DNA of 25,956 nucleotides from a virus. Below are positions 14,006 to 20,669 of this stretch, piece after piece. Every line of letters begins with the position of its first letter. The first letter of the stretch is position 1. The translations under genes and the position numbers were made by a program. The stretch lies in IMG/VR virus record IMGVR_UViG_3300036852_000288, positions 1 to 25,956 of that record; one strand, 5' to 3'. The notes beneath the pieces are model-generated. The model did not search any database. It was not told the DNA's origin and saw only the letters and a list, made by a program, of their open reading frames with translations.

Positions 14006-14329
14006 TCAGTTCACGGCGTCGATGACCGCGACAACCACTGCGTAGTTCGCCACCGGCACCGCGATCGGCACCAGGACCTGGACGCCAACGACGTTGACGG
14101 CATTGAGCCGCGTCGCCTGGAGGGTGAAGCCAAGGGCTGTCCGGGCAACAAAGCTGATGCTGTTCATCCCGTTCGACCCGGGCACCGGCAGCACCATCGG
14201 CGGCTGACCGAACGGCGTCCCGAAGACTACCGACCAGCGGCCATCCGCCCCGGTTAGACCGCTGTAAAATTCATGGCGCCGCTCTACAAAGGGCTCAGGG
14301 GGCGCAGGGGTGGCGGGATAGAGCGGCAC
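14006..14329 (-). CDS. Small beta-rich phage protein, possible fibre-tip or lectin-like domain
   Basis: This 107-aa gene starts with GTG at 14329, directly after the stop of the previous gene. It begins with a Pro-rich stretch (MPLYPATPAPPEPFVERR), then GADGRWSVVFGTPFGQPPMVLPVPGSNGMN, ALGFTLQATRLNAVN and a hydrophobic end. The 'dGrwsv.F..pF..pP.v....' pattern resembles small beta-sandwich domains at phage tail-fibre tips. Resemblance is by eye only. It lies directly upstream of the 740-aa fibre gene. Confidence 0.6.
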   Translation of the reverse strand: MPLYPATPAPPEPFVERRHEFYSGLTGADGRWSVVFGTPFGQPPMVLPVPGSNGMNSISFVARTALGFTLQATRLNAVNVVGVQVLVPIAVPVANYAVVVAVIDAVN

Positions 14330-14674
14330 CTACCACTCCCGCGCCGAGAACGCCTGACCGGCCGTGCCGCCGATGATCGAGACCGGCCCTACGGAGACGC
14401 CGTGTGCTGGCGCCTCATAAAGCGCGCCGGCGGCGATCTTGATGCTCGGCTGGCCTTGGGTCGCTGCCCCGAGCTCGTTGATCCACAGATCGGCCTCGCC
14501 GAGGTTCTGCACCCAGAAGCCGCTGCGGTCGGCCCGCGCCGCCATCATCTCCTGAGCTTCGCCTGCTGACGTGATCGTGCCGCTGCAATCGACGGGGCTT
14601 GCCGAATACGCCCGAAACAAGTTCGTTATCGGCGGCTTCAACCCGTCGGAGATTTGGCGCAGCCAGGAGGTCAT
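14330..14674 (-). CDS. Small virion-associated protein downstream of the portal
   Basis: This 114-aa gene begins with ATG at 14674 inside the stop of the endonuclease gene (ATGA). The protein has an amphipathic start (MTSWLRQISDGLKPPITNLF), then DCSGTITSAGEAQEMM, GFWVQNLGEADLWINELG and a Gly-rich beta end. The 'tit..g.aq.l......r.g.w.qN.s..dLwin..G.A' pattern is one I associate with small phage capsid or fibre accessory proteins. Before the endonuclease arrived this gene probably followed the portal gene directly. Confidence 0.6.
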   Translation of the reverse strand: MTSWLRQISDGLKPPITNLFRAYSASPVDCSGTITSAGEAQEMMAARADRSGFWVQNLGEADLWINELGAATQGQPSIKIAAGALYEAPAHGVSVGPVSIIGGTAGQAFSAREW

Positions 14675-15432
14675 GGCCTGTCTTCAAGCAATTCAGCGCC
14701 GCTGTCGGGCGGCTGCGACAGGCCGAGCATTTCAGTGTCTAGCCGCGCCCATTTCTTCCCCTTGTTGATCAGGGAGATGGTGCTCGGGTGAACTCCGAAG
14801 TCGGCCGCTATGGCCTTCTGCGCCTCACCAGTGGCAAGCCGGCGTCTGATCTCGCGCACGTCCTCGGGCTGCAACTTTGCCTGCGGATTGGCCGCCCCGG
14901 TCATGCGCGCCGATAATTCCTGCATCCGTATCGGGTCGCTGTTTCGCTCAGCCAGCATTGCCCGAAGGGCCGCCGTCCGCTTCTTCCGATACTCAGGATC
15001 TTTCCAGAGCCCTTGGAGCGGCTCAAGGCACTTGGCCCTGTACTCCGGGTCCTTCCAGCGCTCCCGAGACGTCTCAGATGCCCGGAGCAGCTTCGCCGGC
15101 TCTCGTATGCGCGCCACCATGGCAGCGTGCTCATGCTCCGTCCGCTCAGGAATACCCTCCCCGCCCCCGGTGAGGTTGTACCCTCCTGGAAAGCGTGTGC
15201 GGTGCTCTTCAATGGCTTCGCACTCTAGCCGGCAGAGGTCATCCCAATTGTCGGAGCGCGCCAGCACGTCAATCTGCACCGCATCGACGCCATACTTCTT
15301 GATGGCGTTCGAGATGGCGTAGTTGCGGCTGCGGCCGTAGTAGTGGTGCCTGAGGCGTTCTCGTGCCGTGCTCAGGGTGATGCCAATGTACGCCTTACCC
15401 GACGGGAAGGTCAGCTTGTACAGCTCCCCCAT
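14671..15432 (-). CDS. GIY-YIG homing endonuclease with portal-derived C-terminus
   Basis: This 253-aa protein starts with ATG at 15432 overlapping the portal stop (TGATG). Residues about 4-85 are a GIY-YIG nuclease domain: LYKLTFPSGKAYIGIT, a catalytic-type Arg in RERLRHH, and Glu in LECEAIEEH, then GGYNLTGGGEG. Two NUMOD3-like repeats (WKDPEYR) occur at about 126-132 and 143-149. A DNA-binding helix-turn-helix lies at about 188-230 (AQKAIAADFGVHPSTISLI). The last 21 residues (EMLGLSQPPDSGAELLEDRP with one residue before) copy the C-terminus of the portal protein. Such enzymes cut an allele lacking them and spread by repair. The copied tail marks the insertion point. Confidence 0.88.
   Translation of the reverse strand: MGELYKLTFPSGKAYIGITLSTARERLRHHYYGRSRNYAISNAIKKYGVDAVQIDVLARSDNWDDLCRLECEAIEEHRTRFPGGYNLTGGGEGIPERTEHEHAAMVARIREPAKLLRASETSRERWKDPEYRAKCLEPLQGLWKDPEYRKKRTAALRAMLAERNSDPIRMQELSARMTGAANPQAKLQPEDVREIRRRLATGEAQKAIAADFGVHPSTISLINKGKKWARLDTEMLGLSQPPDSGAELLEDRP
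14675..14730 (-). repeat. Imperfect direct repeat, copy 1 (end of endonuclease gene)
   Basis: This segment encodes EMLGLSQPPD..LLEDRP in the endonuclease frame. It is a diverged copy of 15439-15498 at the portal 3' end, with GGCCTGTCTT and CCGAGCAT shared at the two ends (plus-strand reading). It is probably the original portal 3' end, now serving as the endonuclease tail. Confidence 0.75.
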
Positions 15433-16826
15433 CAGGCGGGCCTGTCTTCCAAGAGATCACCGCCGCTTGTGTCGGGTGGTGCTGACAGACCGAGCATCTC
15501 TCTGACCTCAGATATCGCGGGATCATCAGGCGCGAGCACCGCCCCTGCCGTGGCCATATCCCGCAGCGTGGCCGAAACCTGCTCCACCGACATGAACGAC
15601 ACGTCCTCCGCGACCATTGTGGGCTTGAGGCGATCGTCGAAGCCATTCAGCGTCCAGAGCGCCCCGATCAGGTCGTGCCCGTACATCTCGCTCATGTCCG
15701 AGACGACGCCGTTCACCTGCAGGTAGAGGTTCTTGCTCTTGTCCTCGCTGAGGGCGCGGGATCCGGAGTTCTGACCGATGAGCAACTGCTCGATACCCAT
15801 CGCGCGGGCGATTTCATAGTTGGTCCGCTCGATCGCGGCGCCGAGGTACTCGATACCGGTCGATTGGCCCTGCAGCAGTTCCATGCCCCAGCGAAGGGTC
15901 GATGCCCACGAGTGACCGTCGGCCTGCAGGTTCTTGAACGGCTGGCTATCAAGCAGCAGGCCGGTATTCACGTCCTTGGCCTGCGTCTCGATGAAGCTCC
16001 GCATCGCCGCGATGGCCTGAGTGACCTTGTTCGCGAAGTCCGTGTCGCCGGGCCGATCGCGCACCGCCTGCTCGAGCTCGGCGATGGGGGCGCGGCCGAT
16101 GGGCGTTCCCCTCAAGTCCCGGTCGAAGCCGATGCCCTCGATCTTGAGATATTCCTTCAGCCGCTCCGCCGGCTCCGTCACCTGGCGGAGGATGCCCAAG
16201 CCTTCCGGGCTGTCGGACAGCGTGTCGTCGACGAGATAAACGAACTTCCAGCGCGGGATGTAGAACAGCTCGCCGGTCTGCGGTGAGCGCTGCACCACGC
16301 CTCGCACCCGACCATTTGCAGGGTCGATATCCCATTGCCAGATCGTGTGCTGCGGCCGCGCCTCGATGTTCTCAATCCCGACCAGCCCATCGGGCCGCTT
16401 CTTGGCCTGCCATTCCTGAATGGAGAAGCCGTAGAAGCGGTACATCCCCGAGCGACGGATGACCCGGCGCCAGGAGACCTCCATGTCGGTCATGACGTGC
16501 TCGACGAACTCGGCATGCGCCTTTGCCTCGTCCGAGGACTCTCCGTCCGGAAGGTCCTTTGCCGGGCTGACCGTCCAGGCGGGCTTGGTCACCAGCCCGA
16601 GGAAGTACCGGATGCCGGCCGCCACGATCGAGGTGTTGACCATGATGTCCGAGAAGGTCTCGTACCGGTTGTAGCCGGCGACCTTTTGATTGCGCTCGAC
16701 GTTCTGGACGAACCCGCCATAGACGGCGGTGCCGGAGACGCCGGCCTCCTTGTAGGGGCTGACGCGCGGCTTGTTCTCGAACCCGATCAGGCTGAACAGG
16801 TTCGTCATGAAGCTCGGCGTGGGCAT
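15432..16826 (-). CDS. Portal protein
   Basis: This 464-aa protein forms the ring through which DNA enters and leaves the capsid. It follows the large terminase gene by ten bases, as expected. Recognisable parts are SIVAAGIRYFLGLVTKPAW near residue 70, GFSIQEWQAKKRPDG, LFYIPRWKFVYLVDD, and AERLKEYLKIEGIGFDRDL. A long helix and NYEIARAMGIEQLLIGQNSGSRAL follow. These resemble the DUF935/Mu gp29-like portal family. The acidic C-terminus (LLEDRPA) is duplicated at the end of the following endonuclease gene. Start ATG at 16826. Confidence 0.85.
   Translation of the reverse strand: MPTPSFMTNLFSLIGFENKPRVSPYKEAGVSGTAVYGGFVQNVERNQKVAGYNRYETFSDIMVNTSIVAAGIRYFLGLVTKPAWTVSPAKDLPDGESSDEAKAHAEFVEHVMTDMEVSWRRVIRRSGMYRFYGFSIQEWQAKKRPDGLVGIENIEARPQHTIWQWDIDPANGRVRGVVQRSPQTGELFYIPRWKFVYLVDDTLSDSPEGLGILRQVTEPAERLKEYLKIEGIGFDRDLRGTPIGRAPIAELEQAVRDRPGDTDFANKVTQAIAAMRSFIETQAKDVNTGLLLDSQPFKNLQADGHSWASTLRWGMELLQGQSTGIEYLGAAIERTNYEIARAMGIEQLLIGQNSGSRALSEDKSKNLYLQVNGVVSDMSEMYGHDLIGALWTLNGFDDRLKPTMVAEDVSFMSVEQVSATLRDMATAGAVLAPDDPAISEVREMLGLSAPPDTSGGDLLEDRPA
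15439..15498 (-). repeat. Imperfect direct repeat, copy 2 (end of portal gene)
   Basis: This segment encodes EMLGLSAPPDTSGGDLLEDRP in the portal frame and pairs with the copy at 14675-14730. The repeats flank the endonuclease gene. The base changes and small length differences between copies suggest that this one came in with the endonuclease from a related phage. Confidence 0.75.
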
Positions 16827-16836
16827 GCGACAGCGC

Positions 16837-18438
16837 CTAGTTTGTTAGCGGGACGGTGATCGGAGCGCCGATGCCGGCGAAGCCGTCACCGGACCTGTCG
16901 CGCACGAGCCGCCCGAAAGCGCCGCTCGAGGCGTCGACCTGGTCCTTGAAGCTGCCGCCGGGGAACAGGCACAGCTCGTCGATGTAGTCCGAGTTCCACT
17001 CGCCCTCGACGAGGTAGACGTTGCCGGCCTCACACTGCACCGCGAAGGGTTCGGCCCGAGTGTACTTGTCGCCGGTTTCGGGCTGCGCTCGGGCGATATA
17101 CCCCGCCATCATCGCCACGAGATCCTTGCTCTGCACCTTGCCGGCCTGCCCAGGGTCCTGAGGGAAGCTGATTTCGACGCTCTTGCCGTCGACCTCGGCC
17201 GTCGCCTTGATCAGCTTGCGGACCTCGTTGCCTTCATCCTGCGTCTTGACGGCGTGCCCGACCACGTAGCGGCCGTCAGGAGTCTTGCCGAGCTTTACGC
17301 CCGCGGTACGGGCGGCCTTCTTGTCCTTGGTGGCGGCCAAATCCCAGTGCCGCACCCATCGGGTGCCTTCTGGCGCCCGACTGATGATCTTGCCCTCGAA
17401 CCATTCCCGCTTGAACAAGCCACCTTCGCGCGGCGTCGGGCGCTGCTGATACTGGCCCGCCCATGCATAGTCGCCTTTGGCCTTCTTCAGCCGGGCGAGC
17501 TCGGCCGGCGGGAAGCGCTCGGGGAATAGCAACTCGCCATCCACCGTGCGGGGGTCCTCGAAGAACAGTTCGCCGTCGACATAGGTCCGACAGGGTCCGC
17601 CCGTCCTTCTGCCCTGGTCATCGATCTGCTCGGCCTCGAACTCCATCGGGAGGTTGAGGTGGGTGAACCCGATGTCCAATTCCATCGCCACCGCGGCGAC
17701 GTCCTGGCTGTGTAGGCGCTGCATGATGATGACGATCACCGACGACATGCCGTCGTTGAGGCGGTCGGTGATGCCCTCGCGAAAGGTGCGGATCGTCGTT
17801 GCGCGCTCGGCGTCACTTTCGGCCGTCTCGGTCGAATGCGGATCGTCAATCTTGACCCGGTCGCCTCGGCCGCCGGTCATGGACTTGAACGGCCGAGCCT
17901 CGCTGAAACCGTTGCCGGTGTTCTCGAACTTGCCCTTCGCGTTCTGATCGTCGCGGAGGTCGAGCTTCCAGATCGCCTGGAACTTGTCGCTCTCGACAAG
18001 CCGACGCAGCTTGAGGTTGTCGCGCAGGACGTTCGGCTGGCTGTAGGACGTCGCCAGAACCTGCAGATCCGGGCGCCCGCGCGGACCCCACTCCCAAGCG
18101 GTCCAGAAGACCATCAGGAGCGACTTCATCATGCCGGGCGGCACGGTCATCAGCAGGAACTGGATGAGCCCGGCCGAGACCGCTTCCAGATGCCGGCACA
18201 TGGCGCGAAGCGCCCAGCCCATCTTCAGTTCACGGACGGGCTCGAGGATGGGCCAGAATTCAACAATGAAGCCTTCCAGCGTCTCGCATCGCGCCCGGAT
18301 GCGTTCGGCATCCTGGGCGATACGCTGACGCTCGATCTCAGTTGCCCGCCTCGCCTTCTCCTCTCGGATCAGCCGCATCATCGTCGCCGGCGAGGGCAAG
18401 CGGCCCGAAGAGGGCTTCAAGAGCGGCGAGTTGCTCAT
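16837..18438 (-). CDS. Terminase large subunit
   Basis: This 533-aa protein packages DNA by ATP hydrolysis and cuts the concatemer. Visible motifs are Walker A VPPGMMKS (about 99-106), Walker B region RVKIDDPHS (about 194-202), a coupling strand SVIVIIMQRLH (about 233-243), and GDYAWAGQYQQRP (about 322-334). The RNase H-like nuclease has acidic residues in RHWDLAATKD (about 366), PQDPGQ (about 428) and FKDQVDASS (about 499-502). The ATG at 18438 overlaps the small subunit gene by about 100 bases. Met20/Met21 at 18381-18384 could be the true start, but no better ribosome site is seen there. Confidence 0.93.
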   Translation of the reverse strand: MSNSPLLKPSSGRLPSPATMMRLIREEKARRATEIERQRIAQDAERIRARCETLEGFIVEFWPILEPVRELKMGWALRAMCRHLEAVSAGLIQFLLMTVPPGMMKSLLMVFWTAWEWGPRGRPDLQVLATSYSQPNVLRDNLKLRRLVESDKFQAIWKLDLRDDQNAKGKFENTGNGFSEARPFKSMTGGRGDRVKIDDPHSTETAESDAERATTIRTFREGITDRLNDGMSSVIVIIMQRLHSQDVAAVAMELDIGFTHLNLPMEFEAEQIDDQGRRTGGPCRTYVDGELFFEDPRTVDGELLFPERFPPAELARLKKAKGDYAWAGQYQQRPTPREGGLFKREWFEGKIISRAPEGTRWVRHWDLAATKDKKAARTAGVKLGKTPDGRYVVGHAVKTQDEGNEVRKLIKATAEVDGKSVEISFPQDPGQAGKVQSKDLVAMMAGYIARAQPETGDKYTRAEPFAVQCEAGNVYLVEGEWNSDYIDELCLFPGGSFKDQVDASSGAFGRLVRDRSGDGFAGIGAPITVPLTN

Positions 18439-18859
18439 CCGTTGCCTTGCTGAGATCGATCGTCTGAACGGGCCCGCCGTTCGGGCCCTGATGTCGGGTC
18501 ACGGAGATGTCCTTGCGGCCCTGGCGAGTCTTCTCCCACCAGATCGCGGCAGTCACCGCCTGTTGGCCGTCGCCCGTTGCGCGTTTGAAGAGACTTTCCG
18601 ACACCTTGGCGTTGGCCTTGATGATCCCGAGATCGAGCTCGTCGCGGCATTGCTTCCGCAGGGTCTTGGGCGCCACCTTCAATACCCTGGCGATATCCTC
18701 CTCCGGCACGCCGTAGCCTGCCATGGCCTCGACAGATGCCCGCTGCTCGGCTGTGGGCTTCCACTCCGGCCGGCCCCGCGCTTTCTTCGCAGCCTGCTTC
18801 TTCGGTGCGGATTTCGCGGCCCGCTTGCGGGTCGCGACCTTCGATTTGCGGTCCAGCAA
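18338..18859 (-). CDS. Terminase small subunit
   Basis: This 173-aa protein recognises phage DNA for packaging. The start is a TTG at 18859, with GGAG about nine bases upstream. A Lys/Ala-rich N-terminus (about 1-30) is followed by a helix-turn-helix in TAEQRASVEAMAGYGVPEEDIARVLKVAPKTLRKQCRDEL (about 36-75). Then come FKRATGDGQQAVTAAIWWEKTRQGRKD and an acidic C-terminus. This layout is typical of small terminases. Its position directly before the large subunit confirms it. Confidence 0.85.
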   Translation of the reverse strand: MLDRKSKVATRKRAAKSAPKKQAAKKARGRPEWKPTAEQRASVEAMAGYGVPEEDIARVLKVAPKTLRKQCRDELDLGIIKANAKVSESLFKRATGDGQQAVTAAIWWEKTRQGRKDISVTRHQGPNGGPVQTIDLSKATDEQLAALEALFGPLALAGDDDAADPRGEGEAGN

Positions 18860-18950
18860 AAGTGTTTCTCCGGGAGAGCGACCTCTCCAGTTGCTCCGGT
18901 CGATTCCTCATGGCTGGACACCGTCATCAACGCTCGGAAAGGAGCCCGAA
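18860..18950. promoter_or_regulatory. Divergent control region between packaging genes and the 224-aa gene
   Basis: These 91 bases separate divergent starts and must serve both transcripts. A hairpin GGAGAG/CTCTCC with four-base loop lies at 18873-18888, in the leader of the terminase transcript. The plus gene has an AAAGGAG ribosome binding site at 18938-18944. I see no clear -35/-10 pair, so promoter positions are not assigned. Confidence 0.45.
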
Positions 18951-19625
18951 ATGACGAAGACCCAGACCACCAAGACGACAGCGAAGACCGCCCCGAAGGC
19001 CGACGCCAAGACTGCCAAGCCCGCGGGCGAGAAGGCGGCGAAGCCGGTTAAGAAGGTTGCGACCTCGCTTCAGCCGATGCCGATGGCCGAGATGGTCAAG
19101 ATCATCGGCTCCGCGAAGGAGTTCACGACCTACATCGTCGCCAAGGGCCTGAAGCTGTTCAACAGCTACCCGACCCTTGCCGAGGCGGCGAAGGCGGCGG
19201 ACAGCCTGCAGAAGACCCACAAGAAGGCGGTCCTCGTTTCGGCCATTGATGCCGAGAAGAAGGCCACCACCATCCCCGAGGGCGTGTGGCGGTCAGCGGC
19301 CCGCAAGATCGGCCCGGCGCCGGCACTCAAGGCCGAGGAGCTTACCCCGGCCGCAAAGGCCGCCAAGAAGGCCGCAAGCCCGCAGGGCAAGCGCGCTGAG
19401 GTACTTGCCGCCGCCGAGAAGGGCGTCCTGCCCGCCGCGCCGGATTTCAGCGCCGAGACGCACAAGCGTTTCCGCCCGAAGCTGGCCGAGGTGGTCGCCT
19501 TGGTCGAGAAGGGCGACGTGAAGGCCCTGAAGGCCTTCCCGATCAACCCGGTATCGAGCAGCCCGAAGGCGCTAGCGAAGTATCGGGACCTCGCGGTGAT
19601 TGCCCTCGAGGCGAAGGCCGCCTAA
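18951..19625 (+). CDS. Lysine/alanine-rich basic protein, possibly DNA-associated
   Basis: This 224-aa gene is on the plus strand, with an excellent AAAGGAG ribosome binding site before the ATG at 18951. The first 40 residues are almost all Lys, Thr and Ala (MTKTQTTKTTAKTAPKADAK and onward), like the tails of histone H1-like bacterial proteins. A folded part begins near residue 41 with PMAEMVKIIGSAKEFTTYIV, followed by helical Ala/Lys segments to the end. There is no signal peptide. I do not recognise the family; binding to DNA is inferred from charge. It forms its own transcription unit, divergent from the packaging genes and closed by a clear terminator at 19653-19677. Confidence 0.75.
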   Translation: MTKTQTTKTTAKTAPKADAKTAKPAGEKAAKPVKKVATSLQPMPMAEMVKIIGSAKEFTTYIVAKGLKLFNSYPTLAEAAKAADSLQKTHKKAVLVSAIDAEKKATTIPEGVWRSAARKIGPAPALKAEELTPAAKAAKKAASPQGKRAEVLAAAEKGVLPAAPDFSAETHKRFRPKLAEVVALVEKGDVKALKAFPINPVSSSPKALAKYRDLAVIALEAKAA

Positions 19626-20311
19626 GCCGGCCCCAGCACATTCCAGAAAAGGACGCGCCCCTCGCGGGCGCGTTTTTGCATGCACACGTCCCACGCCTTG
19701 GCGTCGTAGTGCCAATCCGAGGGGAACGGCGGCTGTTGCCGGGCCCGATGGCCGAAGGGCTTAGGGTAGACGAAGATCTCCGCCCCTACAGCGGCAACCG
19801 CCCGACCGACCTCCACGATGCACAGCCGGGCATTCGGCCAGGCCATCTTCAGCCCCGAGGCGAGCACGCCCGAGCCGCCGGCACACCAGACCTCGTCGGG
19901 CAGTTCCCGCGTCGATCGAGCCGCTTCCGCGATCGCAACCGATGCCCCGGGCACCTTCATGCCGAAGGGCGCCAGCCTGGCGCCGGTCGCCGCGCAATAG
20001 TCTTCGGCGCGCTTTTGCACCACGTTGAGATAGCCGGGCTCGACCTGCACGATCGTGGCGCCGAACTTCTTCGCCATCAGGACGCGGGGATGCGGCGTCT
20101 CCCGCTTGGCCACGAAGATGGTCGCCCTCTTGCCGAGCTGCTGCGCGACGAAGGCCAGGGACGTCTGTGCCCCGCCTTCCTGCGGGGAGGCGTAGACGAC
20201 CTCTCCGACTTCATCGAATAGTTTCGGCAGGTACCGGGCCTTGGTCCCGCCGGCGAAGAGATCGTCGCGGACGACCGCGATTCCGTCGTGTTCCTGCACA
20301 ATCGGTCGCAT
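19622..20311 (-). CDS. PLP-dependent (tryptophan synthase beta/ACC deaminase-like fold) enzyme
   Basis: I choose the ATG at 20311 (229 aa), which avoids overlap with the divergent Rap1a-like gene; an ATG at 20350 would add 13 residues. The protein begins RPIVQEHDGIAVVRDDLFAGGTKARYL. The Lys in GGTK (about 24) matches the PLP-binding lysine of GGNK in D-cysteine desulfhydrase and ACC deaminase. ASPQEGGAQTSLAFVAQQLGKRATIFV then matches their 'GG.qSNh' substrate loop and following helix. A glycine-rich CAGGSGVLASG could bind the cofactor phosphate. It is shorter than the roughly 330-residue family members, lacking much of the second domain. The substrate is unknown; the neighbours suggest a DNA-related task. 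An opposing terminator lies within its last codons. Confidence 0.75.
   Translation of the reverse strand: MRPIVQEHDGIAVVRDDLFAGGTKARYLPKLFDEVGEVVYASPQEGGAQTSLAFVAQQLGKRATIFVAKRETPHPRVLMAKKFGATIVQVEPGYLNVVQKRAEDYCAATGARLAPFGMKVPGASVAIAEAARSTRELPDEVWCAGGSGVLASGLKMAWPNARLCIVEVGRAVAAVGAEIFVYPKPFGHRARQQPPFPSDWHYDAKAWDVCMQKRAREGRVLFWNVLGPA
19653..19677 (+). terminator. Intrinsic terminator of the 224-aa gene, inside the PLP gene
   Basis: ACGCGCCC, loop CTCGC and GGGCGCGT form a perfect 8-bp stem ending in five T residues (19673-19677) on the plus strand. An AAAA run on the other side (19647-19650) gives it some bidirectional character. It lies 28 bases after the stop of the plus gene and inside the last 20 or so codons of the opposing PLP gene. 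Confidence 0.8.
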
Positions 20312-20348
20312 GCTACCGTCTGTTTGTGAACGAGCGAGAGGACGCTCC

Positions 20349-20663
20349 ATGAAACGCTATGCTGCAGTTGTCCTGCTGATGCTGGCACCCTCGGCCGCCT
20401 CGGGCGGCTACTACGAGACGGGCAACGACATCTACGACGGCTGTACGACCAAGCAGCAGGTGGGCTTCTGCCTGGCATACGCTGCTGGGATCGCCGACGC
20501 CGCATACTTCACGCCCATGAGCGGCATCTGCATCCCGTTGGGGGTCCAGCTTAGCCAGGTCCGTGATGTGATGGTCGGCTATCTGGACGAACACCCGGAA
20601 ACCCGACACGAGCCCGCGTACTATCTCGTCAATCGGGCTCTTATCGAGGCCTGGCCCTGCTAG
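20349..20663 (+). CDS. Secreted Rap1a/Tai family-like protein (immunity-type moron)
   Basis: This 104-aa gene reads on the plus strand between two minus-strand phage genes. The ATG at 20349 has GAGAGG upstream; earlier in-frame ATGs lie in the PLP gene and have no signal sequence. A Sec signal peptide is clear (MKRYAAVVLLMLAPSAASG). The mature part shows the Rap1a/Tai pattern: GNDIYDGC, FCLAYAAGIADA, ICIPLGVQLSQVRDVMVGYL, HPETRHEPAYYLVNRAL and a terminal PC. Four cysteines (about 32, 41, 61, 104) fit two disulfides. Family members studied in Serratia are periplasmic immunity proteins against type VI amidase effectors. In a phage it could protect the lysogen or block rivals; this is inference. 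Confidence 0.8.
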   Translation: MKRYAAVVLLMLAPSAASGGYYETGNDIYDGCTTKQQVGFCLAYAAGIADAAYFTPMSGICIPLGVQLSQVRDVMVGYLDEHPETRHEPAYYLVNRALIEAWPC

Positions 20664-20669
20664 AGCAGG
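20656..20669. terminator. Palindrome over the converging stops of Rap1a-like and methyltransferase genes
   Basis: CCTGCTAGAGCAGG is an inverted repeat with 6-base arms around AG. As RNA it would form a 5-bp stem with a four-base loop. It contains the TAG of the plus gene and the TAG of the minus gene, which overlap. There is no T-run, so termination would be weak. Confidence 0.35.

Noticed and set aside
13018-14025. Plus-strand frame of 335 codons opposite the fibre gene
   Set aside because: It is antisense to a clear fibre with conserved motifs; composition is Arg/Gly-rich and there is no start signal.
17836-18453. Plus-strand frame of 205 codons opposite the terminase gene
   Set aside because: It is antisense to a terminase with clear catalytic motifs, and its residues are those expected from the complementary strand.
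20241-20348. N-terminal extension of the Rap1a-like gene
   Set aside because: The extra residues lie opposite the PLP gene and would place the signal peptide internally.
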